Of a stretch of 19,723 nt of DNA, positions 1 to 6,876 are shown in pieces. A model generated the notes under the pieces. That model was given only the letters and a program-made list of their open reading frames with translations. It was not told the DNA's origin and did no database searches. The stretch comes from Gammaproteobacteria bacterium (lineage in GTDB: Bacteria; Pseudomonadota; Gammaproteobacteria; DSM-19610), in NCBI GenBank assembly GCA_030618475.1, contig JAUXDG010000020.1:1-19723 (forward strand), read 5' to 3'. A program made the position numbers and the translations under genes. Each line of letters opens with the position of its first letter. Positions within the stretch are counted from its first letter, which is position 1.

Positions 1-429
1 CACATGGATGGCCTGGATGGGGTAGCCGGTGGTTTTGGACAGCTGCGAAACTTTCAGGCAGGTGTCGGCTGAGTCGCCGCCGCCGTTGTAGAAGAAGTAG
101 CCGATGTTGTGTGCCGCGAAGACTTCGATCAGTCGTTCGTATTCGCGCTTGTTGGCTTCCAGGCTCTTCATCTTGTAGCGGCAGGAGCCGAAGGCGCCGG
201 ATGGAGTGTGACGCAGGGCGGCGATGGCTCGCGCGGAGTCCTTGCTGGTATCGATGAGGTCTTCGGTCAAGGCGCCGATGATGCCGTTGCGGCCGGCGTA
301 CACCTTGCCGATCGTGTCCTTGTGCTTGCGTGCCGTTTCAATGACACCGCAGGCGCTGGCGTTGATGACGGCCGTTACGCCGCCAGACTGCGCATAAAAT
401 GCGTTCTTTTTTCCTGTGGATTTCGCCAT
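1..429 (-). CDS. pfp: PPi-dependent 6-phosphofructokinase, N-terminal part (runs off window edge)
   Basis: This is the first 143 codons of a phosphofructokinase that continues past base 1. The family interconverts fructose 6-phosphate and fructose 1,6-bisphosphate; the pyrophosphate-linked form makes the step reversible in cytosolic glycolysis and gluconeogenesis. Visible signs are the N-terminal phosphate loop region (residues 13-27, SGGVTAVINAS), the conserved YAGRNGIIGAL stretch (44-54), the HTPSGAFGSCR stretch (74-84) and GGGDSADT (116-123), where ATP-type enzymes usually have GGDGS. The start ATG at 429-427 follows a good ribosome-binding site (AGGAGA, 6 bases away). It lies 27 bases downstream of a small hypothetical gene on the same strand, so the two are probably co-transcribed. 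PPi specificity is inferred from overall resemblance to the methanotroph/sulfur-oxidiser type; the decisive C-terminal half is missing. Confidence 0.85.
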   Translation of the reverse strand, partial: MAKSTGKKNAFYAQSGGVTAVINASACGVIETARKHKDTIGKVYAGRNGIIGALTEDLIDTSKDSARAIAALRHTPSGAFGSCRYKMKSLEANKREYERLIEVFAAHNIGYFFYNGGGDSADTCLKVSQLSKTTGYPIQAIHV

Positions 430-456
430 CGAATGTCTCCTGACTGGTTGTTTGAA

Positions 457-810
457 TTAATTCGGGTTGTCTTCGGACCGTTCACTGGCATGGTGGTCCG
501 CCTGCACCTGCAGCAGGCTGACGATGCACTCGGTCAGGTCGTCGTACTCCTCCACGCCGGTGCCGTACATCTGGTGAATTCGGTAGAAAAACTGACAGCG
601 GTATTGTCTGTCGCCGGTTTTAAGCATCACAAAGTTGCAGTCATCCGCTTGCCAGTACACCGTCGGGCAGGGGATCAGTTCGGTCCTGCCCTTGTCCAGA
701 CGCATTTCAGTTTCCGCCAGCTGGATGTCGGGCGGCGTAGCGTAACGTTCCGCCAGTGTGGAGTTGATAATCCACAATTCGCTGTCTGAAAAGTCGGGAA
801 TCCCGCTCAT
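457..810 (-). CDS. Conserved hypothetical protein upstream of pfp
   Basis: This predicted protein of 117 residues is soluble and acidic, with no signal peptide or membrane segment. I do not recognise a named domain. It has a compact alpha/beta look: ELWIINSTLAERY near the N terminus, then VYWQADDCNFVMLKTGDRQYRCQFFYR, which suggests paired beta strands, then YDDLTECIVSLLQVQADH, which looks like a helix. I chose the ATG at 810-808 (MSGIPDFSD); a TTG at 825 would add five residues. An AGG lies about 8 bases before the ATG. The 27-base gap to the phosphofructokinase start suggests an operon in which this gene comes first, so a role linked to that enzyme or to its expression is possible but unproven. 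Confidence 0.7.
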   Translation of the reverse strand: MSGIPDFSDSELWIINSTLAERYATPPDIQLAETEMRLDKGRTELIPCPTVYWQADDCNFVMLKTGDRQYRCQFFYRIHQMYGTGVEEYDDLTECIVSLLQVQADHHASERSEDNPN

Positions 811-852
811 GGTGTAGCCTGTCAATGCCTGCAGGTTCGATTAGGGGCGCTA

Positions 853-881
853 ATCATAGTGCAAAAAACAATGCAATTCAG
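853..881 (-). promoter_or_regulatory. Possible sigma70 promoter for hypothetical gene and pfp
   Basis: On the minus strand a TATGAT -10 box (plus 853-858) is preceded after 17 bases by a weak -35 (CTGAAT, plus 876-881). It points into the hypothetical gene and pfp pair, with a predicted leader of about 35 bases. Only the -10 is convincing. The rest of the 811-1070 gap holds no gene; a weak plus-strand candidate (TTGACT 902-907, TAGCTT 926-931, 18-base spacer) could serve adk. Confidence 0.25.
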
Positions 882-1070
882 GTGCTTTGTGTAACTCGGG
901 TTTGACTTGGCCCCAACACAGGCGGTAGCTTAATCACTGTTCTGTTATTCAGCTAGGCAAAAAATTGAATATCCCCATGAAAAACTTTGTATTGCAGGGG
1001 GGCTCCCGGTTAGCGCCGGATGGGCAGGAAACCTCATAAAAAACAATGACACAGAGAGCGTGATGCCACG

Positions 1071-2288
1071 ATGAGGATTGTATTGTTAGGGGCGCCAGGG
1101 TGTGGGAAAGGGACCCAGGGTCACCGCCTGGCGGAGAGTTACAAGGTTCCGGAAATCTCCACCGGCGATCTGCTGCGTGAGGCAGTGGCCGCTGGAACAA
1201 CGCTGGGCAAGGCCGCCAAGGCGGTCATGGATGCCGGACAACTGGTTTCAGACGATATCGTTCTGGGCGCCATTCGCGAGCGCCTGACAGTCGGCGATAC
1301 CGGTAACGGCTTCATTCTGGATGGATTCCCCCGTAATGCCGCACAGGCTGAACAGTTGGATGAGTTGCTGGATGAACTGGGTCAGCCCATCGATCTTGCC
1401 CTGCTCATCGACGTTGATGTCGACATGATCCTGCAGCGCCTGTTGGGACGACGTACCTGTGTGTCTTGTGGCACCAGTTACAATATTTTTACTGCGCCGC
1501 CGAGACTGGATGACAGTTGCGATGAATGCGGTGGTCGTCTGAAACGCCGCGGTGATGATAATGAGGAAACCATCGGTAATCGACTGCGTATTTACGAAAT
1601 TCAGACCGTGCCGGTGATCGATAGGTACCGGGAACAGGGCCGTTTGCGGGTTGTGCAGGGATTGGGTGATATCGGTGATGTTTTCAAGGCGGTCAGCAAG
1701 GCCATAGAGGAAGCGAAAGCTGCCATCGGCAATCACAACCGCTCGGCGGCGATTCGCCGCGCAGTGGCGCGCAAACAGCTGGCGCAAACAGCGGAGCCGG
1801 ATAAAAAAGAGGCGAAACCGGCGAAGAAATCCGCTGAAAAAGCGGCCGACAAAACGACGTCCAAAGCGAAATCAGCAAAGAAAACGGCCAAAAAGACAGC
1901 AGCCAAGCCGAAACCGGCAAAGAAAACCGCCGGCAAGGCGGCCGGAAAAAAGACAGTGACGAAGAAAAAAGTCACCAAAAAGGTCGCGGTCAAGAAGACA
2001 ACATTAAAGAAAAAGGTCACCAGAAAAACTGCGGCACAGAAAAAAGTTGTGAAAAAACCGGAGCCCGGGAAGAAGGTGGCGAAGAAGAAAGTCTCCGCAA
2101 AGAAAGCGGCGAAAAAGACAGTCGCCACAAAAGCAGTCAAGAAGAAACGGGTAGTCAAGAAAGCGCTGACGGCGCTGGCAAACAAACAGGCACGCAGCGG
2201 GAAAAAAACCGCCGCTAAGAAAAAAGTGATTAAGAAGCAGACCGCCAAAAAGAAAACGGCGAAGAAAAAAGCTGGCAGAAAGCGCTAG
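1071..2288 (+). CDS. adk: Adenylate kinase with C-terminal lysine-rich histone-H1-like tail
   Basis: Adenylate kinase catalyses ATP + AMP = 2 ADP in the cytosol. Residues 1-215 form the complete kinase: P-loop GAPGCGKGT (7-15), AMP-binding STGDLLR (30-36), GFPRN (85-89), and a long LID with four zinc-type cysteines C130, C133, C150 and C153. The usual bacterial enzyme stops at about 214-220 residues, but this frame runs on to 405. Residues 243-405 contain 65 lysines in 163 positions, mixed with Ala, Thr and Val in KKTA/KKKV-like steps, like bacterial H1-like or AlgP-type tails. No stop or frameshift is visible at the junction. The start lacks a strong ribosome-binding site; a three-codon ATG-CCA-CGA-TGA mini-frame overlaps it as ATGA. 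The kinase call is very secure. The tail's role is unknown: nucleic acid, polyphosphate or membrane binding are all possible. Confidence 0.95.
   Translation: MRIVLLGAPGCGKGTQGHRLAESYKVPEISTGDLLREAVAAGTTLGKAAKAVMDAGQLVSDDIVLGAIRERLTVGDTGNGFILDGFPRNAAQAEQLDELLDELGQPIDLALLIDVDVDMILQRLLGRRTCVSCGTSYNIFTAPPRLDDSCDECGGRLKRRGDDNEETIGNRLRIYEIQTVPVIDRYREQGRLRVVQGLGDIGDVFKAVSKAIEEAKAAIGNHNRSAAIRRAVARKQLAQTAEPDKKEAKPAKKSAEKAADKTTSKAKSAKKTAKKTAAKPKPAKKTAGKAAGKKTVTKKKVTKKVAVKKTTLKKKVTRKTAAQKKVVKKPEPGKKVAKKKVSAKKAAKKTVATKAVKKKRVVKKALTALANKQARSGKKTAAKKKVIKKQTAKKKTAKKKAGRKR
1797..2285 (+). repeat. Low-complexity lysine/alanine-coding tract of adk
   Basis: This purine-rich stretch of AAA/AAG codons mixed with GCN, ACN and GTN codons encodes the basic tail. 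Short imperfect units such as KKTAKKTA and KKKVTKKKV recur, so length variation by slippage or unequal recombination between strains is plausible. The reverse strand shows long Phe-rich open frames that are only shadows of it. Confidence 0.8.
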
Positions 2289-2401
2289 CGAGATCAAGTC
2301 TCAGACTGACGGGACGTGAAGATCCGTTTAATCTCTCTTGAAGAACTTAACTCTAACACATTGATTTTGGGGGCACAACGGACAGCCGATTACGCGTGTA
2401 G

Positions 2402-2447
2402 GGCCGAATTTATTCGGCCAATCTTGACCGGTCGAATGAATTCGACC
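2402..2447. repeat. Tandem pair of GGNCGAAT palindromes (REP-like)
   Basis: Two closely related palindromes stand 10 bases apart: GGCCGAAT..ATTCGGCC (2402-2419) and GGTCGAAT..ATTCGACC (2430-2447). Each has 8-base arms and a 2-base centre. They lie between the convergent adk and the methyltransferase gene. There is no run of T after either, so a simple intrinsic terminator is unlikely. The paired, similar but non-identical layout is reminiscent of REP/BIME elements. Confidence 0.6.
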
Positions 2448-2493
2448 CTTCAGTTTTTCACGGATTTGTGACCGCGCAGCGGGGTGGGATGCT

Positions 2494-2548
2494 CGCAAAG
2501 ACGCAGAGACGCAAAGGATTTTCTTGGCGGGCTTTGCGGCTTTGCGTC
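2494..2548. repeat. CGCAAAGA-type inverted repeat (third variant)
   Basis: The left arm (2494-2517) is three 8-base units, CGCAAAGA, CGCAGAGA, CGCAAAGG. After a 14-base spacer, the right arm (2532-2548) is the imperfect inverse, CTTTGCGGCTTTGCGTC. The right arm overlaps the TGA stop (2549-2547) of the minus-strand methyltransferase gene. The architecture matches the CACGGAA and CACRAAGG hairpins elsewhere in the window. Confidence 0.6.
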
Positions 2549-3767
2549 AGATATCCCGTGCCAGCCCGGGAATTCTGTCGATGATATCCCACGGAAGGTG
2601 TTCAGCAGAGGGGGCTATGCCCGGGTGGTAAGAAGGCCAAATGCAGCGCGTATTGCCTAACAATAGTTCATAACGCCTCAGCTGTCCCCAGTGTATGGCC
2701 GTGGTCTGGCTGGCGAGCTGGAATTCCCAGTGGCGCGTGCGTTGTTCCCCAAAACGTTGGCTGATTGCAGTCCGGTGCTGGTAAAAACGCTGTGCCTGGC
2801 CTTCCAGGTCCTGCAGCCAGTGTCCGGTCTGCTCTTCCAGTAACAGGGTGCGTAAGCGGGTCGATTCCAGAGCGCTCGCCATATCCGAAATCAACGGCAG
2901 GCTGTGACCGGAAGGCAGCTGGCTCTGATACCAGCGATTGCTGATAGCGATATCTTCACTGCGTCCGGCGACCTGTATCCAGGCAAATCCGTCATCCTCG
3001 AGTAATTCTTCAAAGCGCTTGAACAGCACCGGATAGGTGGGTTCCGGGTAACGCTCCAGGAAGCCGGTTGCCAGTATGCGGTCGAAGTGGCCTCGGCACT
3101 GATGAAAACTCCCAAGCCGGAAATGCACCTGCCCGTCGAGACCGCAGCGGCGGGTTTCGGTTTTCGCAAACTGGAGCTGCTCGCGGGTTTGCACAAATGC
3201 AGTAACACGGACATCGGCTGTTCTGGCCAGAAACAGTGCTGTAGCGCCCCAGCCGGCATTAAGGTCGAGCAGGTGCTGTGCGGGTTCGAGTTGCAGCCGG
3301 GATATCAGCCTGCGGCAGTGTGTACGCCGGGCCTGTTCCATGGTCATGCCCGGCTCGCTGAACAGTGCACAACCCTGCAGCAGTTCTTCGCCGAGACAGA
3401 TTTGCGAAACCCATGCGCTGATGCCCTGCCAGTGTGGCTGCCTGTCCACCTTGCCTGTGTGTGGCAGCCGGGCACGCAGGCGGCGCAGGCACGGACGATT
3501 ATGCAGTAGCCGCACTTTCGCCCGTTTGGAGATCAGGGTCTTTACCAGGTCGGGTAACTGGCGGGTATCGACATCCCACTCACCGCGCACATAACTTCGC
3601 CCCAGATTGAGCTCAGGGTGCTTTAGAATGGAGCGCAGCGCTTCGGATGTATGCAGGTGCCAATCGATAAGGGGGCCGGAGTGTCCGATATGGTGAATGG
3701 TGCCATTGGGCTGGTGGATTTGCAGCCGGATATTTTCTACGCGTTTCTCTATGGTGTTTAACCCCAT
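2547..3767 (-). CDS. Divergent cyclopropane-fatty-acid-synthase-like methyltransferase
   Basis: This 406-residue protein matches the length and layout of the CFA synthase family, which uses S-adenosylmethionine to add a methylene group to unsaturated phospholipid acyl chains. The N-terminal part has the family-like DWHLH..LRSILKHPELNLGRSYVRGEWDVD (35-67). The SAM-binding motif I reads LLDLNAGWGA (166-175), where the family normally has LDIGCGWGG. By alignment from memory with E. coli Cfa, C133 matches the active-site Cys139 and E238 matches Glu239, but position 265 is Gln where His266 binds the catalytic bicarbonate. It therefore looks like a diverged paralogue that may have another substrate or reduced activity. 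Its stop lies inside a repeat arm. The start ATG at 3767 has a plausible promoter just upstream. Confidence 0.8.
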   Translation of the reverse strand: MGLNTIEKRVENIRLQIHQPNGTIHHIGHSGPLIDWHLHTSEALRSILKHPELNLGRSYVRGEWDVDTRQLPDLVKTLISKRAKVRLLHNRPCLRRLRARLPHTGKVDRQPHWQGISAWVSQICLGEELLQGCALFSEPGMTMEQARRTHCRRLISRLQLEPAQHLLDLNAGWGATALFLARTADVRVTAFVQTREQLQFAKTETRRCGLDGQVHFRLGSFHQCRGHFDRILATGFLERYPEPTYPVLFKRFEELLEDDGFAWIQVAGRSEDIAISNRWYQSQLPSGHSLPLISDMASALESTRLRTLLLEEQTGHWLQDLEGQAQRFYQHRTAISQRFGEQRTRHWEFQLASQTTAIHWGQLRRYELLLGNTRCIWPSYHPGIAPSAEHLPWDIIDRIPGLARDI

Positions 3768-3782
3768 TTACGCTCACCGTTC

Positions 3783-3812
3783 TTTATAATCGCGACTCTA
3801 TTGGAATGTTAA
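3783..3812 (-). promoter_or_regulatory. Candidate sigma70 promoter for the CFA-like gene
   Basis: On the minus strand TTAACA (plus 3807-3812) and TATAAA (plus 3783-3788) are separated by 18 bases; each matches the consensus at five of six positions. It would give a very short leader of about 9 bases before the ATG at 3767. A perfect TATAAT also reads on the plus strand at 3785-3790, without a good -35. Confidence 0.4.
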
Positions 3813-3980
3813 ACATAGACTGGCTTTCTACCCTTGTAAAGAAAATGATGGGCTTGTGCAGCGGCGCTTCCCGTCTGTGGCGGGGTGACCGTCAGGACAA
3901 TCAGGGCGGCCACTGGGCCTTCCGTGGTTAACAACTGACGAGGCAAGTCTTGCCCTCTGCGGTGATAATGAATCGAGTCG

Positions 3981-4514
3981 ATGAAAACTGATCTGATCAA
4001 GCGATGGCTGGTGTCCTGGTTGCAACAATGCCTGTTGCGGCGAGCGCCACAGGATGACCCCTTGTCGTATTCGGCCTTGCAGTGGTCGATAGTGGCATAT
4101 GTGCTGATGGACCTGTTGCAGGCACGCGCCAGCTCTGACTGGCCGGCCTCTCTGGGCATGACCATCCTGGATACCCTGGTCATGGTATTGTTTGCCTGGA
4201 CTGTGTTGCTGCTGATGAAAAAATCGGCGCGTCTTGTTCAGGCGCTGACTGCGCTTGCCGGTACCGGCACAGTGCTGGGCATCGTCGGGCTGCCGTTGAT
4301 GCTGCAGGCAACCCGGACACAGGCGGAGGACGGTCCGGCGGGAATACTGGTGCTGGGCTGGTTGCTGATGCTGGTGTGGAGCATTGCGGTGCAGGCACAT
4401 ATTTTTCGCCATGCCCTGTCGACGGGCTATGGCACCGGTCTGCTGGTGGCCGGTCTGCACACGGTGCTGATTGTCACCCTGGTGGAAACACTCTTCCCGC
4501 GTGTGGCGGGGTGA
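3981..4514 (+). CDS. Small multi-pass membrane protein of unknown function
   Basis: This predicted protein of 177 residues has about five hydrophobic segments (roughly 32-48, 60-79, 88-109, 119-141 and 150-172) after a basic N terminus of about 20 residues. I do not recognise the family. The start ATG at 3981 lacks a strong ribosome-binding site. A longer frame on the opposite strand (3828-4460) is rich in Gln, His and Arg and looks like a shadow. The gene lies upstream of mpl on the same strand, but a 158-base gap filled by an inverted repeat separates them, so shared transcription is uncertain. The product is most likely an inner-membrane protein. Confidence 0.65.
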   Translation: MKTDLIKRWLVSWLQQCLLRRAPQDDPLSYSALQWSIVAYVLMDLLQARASSDWPASLGMTILDTLVMVLFAWTVLLLMKKSARLVQALTALAGTGTVLGIVGLPLMLQATRTQAEDGPAGILVLGWLLMLVWSIAVQAHIFRHALSTGYGTGLLVAGLHTVLIVTLVETLFPRVAG

Positions 4515-4533
4515 GTGACGGGAAAATCATGGT

Positions 4534-4650
4534 GGCCACGGAATTCACGGAAGGCACGGAAAGTATTATTCGGTTGGGCAGCTTGTGAAATCAGCCGGGA
4601 AAGCTAACAATTATCTATTTTTCCGTGCTTTCCGTGTGTTCCGTGGCTAA
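4534..4650. repeat. CACGGAA-type inverted repeat upstream of mpl
   Basis: The left arm (4534-4562) holds CCACGGAAT, TCACGGAAG and GCACGGAAA, a 9-base period. The right arm (4618-4650) is its inverse, ending TTCCGTGGCTAA. Arms of about 29 bases match at most positions across a 55-base spacer. The outer end stops 22 bases before the mpl ATG, so the element forms most of the leader. Confidence 0.75.
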
Positions 4651-4672
4651 GAAACTTGGGCAAACTAAAACG

Positions 4673-6040
4673 ATGAAAATTCATATTCTCGGCATCTGTG
4701 GAACTTTCATGGGCGGTCTGGCAATCCTGGCCAGACAGGCGGGCTTCGAGGTGGAAGGTTGCGATGCCAACGTTTATCCACCGATGAGTACCCAGCTGCA
4801 GGAGCAGGGTATCACCTTGAAACAGGGCTACAGTGCCGGGCATCTCGACCCTGCCCCCGATCAGCTTGTGGTCGGGAATGCCATGAGCCGTGGTAACGCT
4901 GCGATTGAATACATGCTGAACCAGGGTATGCGTTACACCTCAGGCCCGCAATGGCTGGCTGAGCAGCTGTTACAGGATCGCTGGGTATTGGCGGTTGCCG
5001 GAACACACGGTAAAACCAGCACGGCCAGCATGCTGGCCTGGATTCTCGAAGCGGCGGGCCTGAAACCGGGGTTTCTGATTGGTGGGGTACCGAGTAACTT
5101 CGGGCTTTCGGCGCGACTGGGTGAATCTCCGTTTTTTGTGGTGGAAGCCGACGAATACGACACGGCGTTTTTTGACAAGCGTTCCAAGTTCGTGCACTAC
5201 CGGCCACGCACCCTGGTGCTCAACAATCTTGAATTTGATCACGCTGACATTTTTCCGGATCTTGCCGCCATCGAGCGGCAGTTCCACCACCTGCTCAGGG
5301 TTGTGCCGGGCACCGGCCTGCTGGTTGTGAATGCCAATGACGGCAACCTGTCCCGCGTGCTCGAGATGGGCTGCTGGACGCCGGTGGAGACCGTTTCCGC
5401 CGGGACCTCCCCGGCGCAATGGCAGGCGCAGCCGATCGTTGATGATGGCAGTCATTTTGCCGTGTTGCTGGATGGACAGAGTCAGGGTGAGGTGAAATGG
5501 AGCCAGCTGGGCGCACACAATGTGCATAACGCCTTGTCTGCCATCAGTGCGGCCAGGCACGTGGGGGTGCCGGTTGAGCAGGCGATCGAGGCCTTGAACC
5601 GTTTTACCGGCGTCAAGCGGCGTCTGGAGGTCCGTGGTGAGGTCAACGGCGTCACCGTCTATGATGATTTCGCCCACCATCCCACGGCTATCGCCTCGAC
5701 CCTTGCCGGGCTGCGCAGTCATAATGACGGTGGACGCCTGCTGGCGATCCTGGAGCCACGTTCCAACACCATGCGTCTGGGCATTCACCGCGATCAGCTG
5801 GCGAAATCCTTATCTGATGCCGACGCGGTGTGGATCTTCCAGCCCGACGATTTGAACTGGGATATCGATGAGGTGACTGCCAGCCTGGTGGTACCGTCTG
5901 TCGTGTCCGACGATGTGGATGAACTGGTGGCCTCGATCGTTGCACAGGCTCGTGCGGGCGACAAGCTGCTGGTCATGAGTAATGGCGGGTTTGGCGGGAT
6001 TCACGAGAAGCTGCTGGCGGCGCTGGGGAGGGTTGGCTGA
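4673..6040 (+). CDS. mpl: UDP-N-acetylmuramate:L-alanyl-gamma-D-glutamyl-meso-diaminopimelate ligase
   Basis: Mpl is a cytosolic ATP-dependent ligase of peptidoglycan recycling; it joins the released murein tripeptide to UDP-MurNAc and so returns it to wall synthesis. The 455-residue length and sequence match the family closely: N-terminal IHILGICGTFMGGLA (3-17), SGPQWL (90-95), ATP loop GTHGKTST (110-117), then EADEYD and NNLEFDHADIF in the central domain, YDDFAHHPTAI at the start of the C-terminal domain, LEPRSNTM, and MSNGGFGGIH at the end. I start it at the ATG at 4673 because MKIHILGICG is the conserved N terminus; a longer TTG frame from 4625 starts inside the repeat. No clear ribosome-binding site precedes the ATG, which is odd for a gene of this kind. 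Confidence 0.97.
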   Translation: MKIHILGICGTFMGGLAILARQAGFEVEGCDANVYPPMSTQLQEQGITLKQGYSAGHLDPAPDQLVVGNAMSRGNAAIEYMLNQGMRYTSGPQWLAEQLLQDRWVLAVAGTHGKTSTASMLAWILEAAGLKPGFLIGGVPSNFGLSARLGESPFFVVEADEYDTAFFDKRSKFVHYRPRTLVLNNLEFDHADIFPDLAAIERQFHHLLRVVPGTGLLVVNANDGNLSRVLEMGCWTPVETVSAGTSPAQWQAQPIVDDGSHFAVLLDGQSQGEVKWSQLGAHNVHNALSAISAARHVGVPVEQAIEALNRFTGVKRRLEVRGEVNGVTVYDDFAHHPTAIASTLAGLRSHNDGGRLLAILEPRSNTMRLGIHRDQLAKSLSDADAVWIFQPDDLNWDIDEVTASLVVPSVVSDDVDELVASIVAQARAGDKLLVMSNGGFGGIHEKLLAALGRVG

Positions 6041-6083
6041 AAAATCAGGGGTGGTGTCGACGGACACCGTAGCCTGCATTTCT

Positions 6084-6166
6084 CACCACAAAGGACACGA
6101 TGGTCACAAAGGAACAAGATGTTAACTCGGAAAGCCTTCGTGACCTTGGCGTCCTTCGTGGTTAAG
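6084..6166. repeat. CACRAAGG-type inverted repeat between mpl and ubiX
   Basis: The left arm (6084-6117) contains CCACAAAGG, ACACGATGG, TCACAAAGG and then AACAA. The right arm (6135-6166) is the inverse, ending CCTTCGTGGTTAAG. The period is 9 bases and the arms match at most positions across a 17-base spacer. The same sequence type recurs at 10274-10400 and 19680-19716. Confidence 0.75.
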
Positions 6167-6218
6167 CATTGAGAAATCCATGCTTGATTAAACGCGCGCC
6201 GTGGCCAAAACGTGAAAA

Positions 6219-6250
6219 TTTCCGTGCCTTCGGTGTTTTCCGTGGCTAAA
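6219..6250. repeat. Single CACGGAA-type repeat arm upstream of ubiX
   Basis: Read on the minus strand this arm is GCCACGGAA, AACACCGAA, GGCACGGAAA. It equals one arm of the elements at 4534-4650 and 19058-19115. No clear left partner is present, so it looks like a half element. The terminal TTCCGTGGCTAA ends 12 bases before the ubiX ATG. Confidence 0.65.
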
Positions 6251-6261
6251 CTGATTTGCTG

Positions 6262-6876
6262 ATGAATAAAACAACACCCTTCGCTTTGGCTGTCACGGGC
6301 GCTTCCGGCGCACCCTATGCGTTGCGCCTGCTCGAGGTTCTGCTCAGGCAGGGTGAACGCGTGGACGTGATGATTTCCTCGCCGGGTCAGATTGTCATCG
6401 GCATGGAAACCGAGTTGAAATTACCCGGGCGTCCGGCAGAGATCCGGCGGGTGCTGGCGGCGCGGTTTGCGGCCGATGAGGGACAGTTGCGGGTATTCGG
6501 GCGCGAGGAATGGACGGCGCCGCTGGCCAGCGGTTCGGGTGCTCCGTGTGCCATGGTGGTGTGTCCCTGTACCACTGGCACCCTGGCTTCGATTGCCGCC
6601 GGCAGCAGTAACAATCTGATTGAGCGCGCTGCCGATGTGGTTATCAAGGAGGGTCGCAAGCTGGTGCTGGTGCCGCGCGAGACCCCTTTTTCGGCGATTC
6701 ACCTGGAAAACATGTTGAAGCTGGCGCGGCTCGGGGTAGTGATTCTGCCACCGAACCCCGGCTTTTATCAGCAACCCGGTTCAATTGAGGATCTGGTCGA
6801 TTTCGTGGTGGCGCGGATTCTGGACCAGCTGGCTATTGAAAACGATTTATCACTCCGCTGGGGGGATTCGGAGTAG
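6262..6876 (+). CDS. ubiX: Flavin prenyltransferase UbiX
   Basis: UbiX attaches a dimethylallyl group to reduced FMN, making the prenyl-FMN cofactor of the UbiD decarboxylase in ubiquinone biosynthesis. The 204-residue protein has the family marks: LAVTGASGAPYALRLLEVLL near the N terminus (FMN binding), MVVCPCTTGTLASIAAG in the middle, then ERAADVVIKEGRKLVLVPRE and FSAIHLENMLKL. The ATG at 6262 is chosen over a TTG at 6256; neither has a convincing ribosome-binding site. The leader is a repeat arm. The 3' end overlaps the convergent DedA-PAP2 gene by 44 bases. No ubiD is in the window. Confidence 0.95.
   Translation: MNKTTPFALAVTGASGAPYALRLLEVLLRQGERVDVMISSPGQIVIGMETELKLPGRPAEIRRVLAARFAADEGQLRVFGREEWTAPLASGSGAPCAMVVCPCTTGTLASIAAGSSNNLIERAADVVIKEGRKLVLVPRETPFSAIHLENMLKLARLGVVILPPNPGFYQQPGSIEDLVDFVVARILDQLAIENDLSLRWGDSE

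Noticed and set aside
109..789. 226-residue plus-strand frame over pfp and the hypothetical gene
   Set aside because: It crosses two minus-strand genes and their gap; composition is of a shadow frame.
1733..2248. Minus-strand Phe-rich open frame opposite the adk tail
   Set aside because: It is the mirror of the AAA/AAG lysine codons (TTT/CTT); the plus frame continues from a well-formed kinase.
2289..2546. Intrinsic terminator for adk
   Set aside because: The palindromes present are not followed by a run of T, and no other GC stem with T tail was seen.
3828..4460. 210-residue minus-strand frame opposite the small membrane protein
   Set aside because: Gln/His/Arg-rich composition without hydrophobic core, start lacks context, and the plus frame has ordered membrane segments.
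4536..4650. CRISPR-like array reading of the 9-base units
   Set aside because: Units are contiguous, too short, inverted between arms and without spacers; no cas gene is near.
4970..5788. 272-residue minus-strand frame inside mpl
   Set aside because: It lies wholly antisense to a gene with full-length family match; no recognisable motif.
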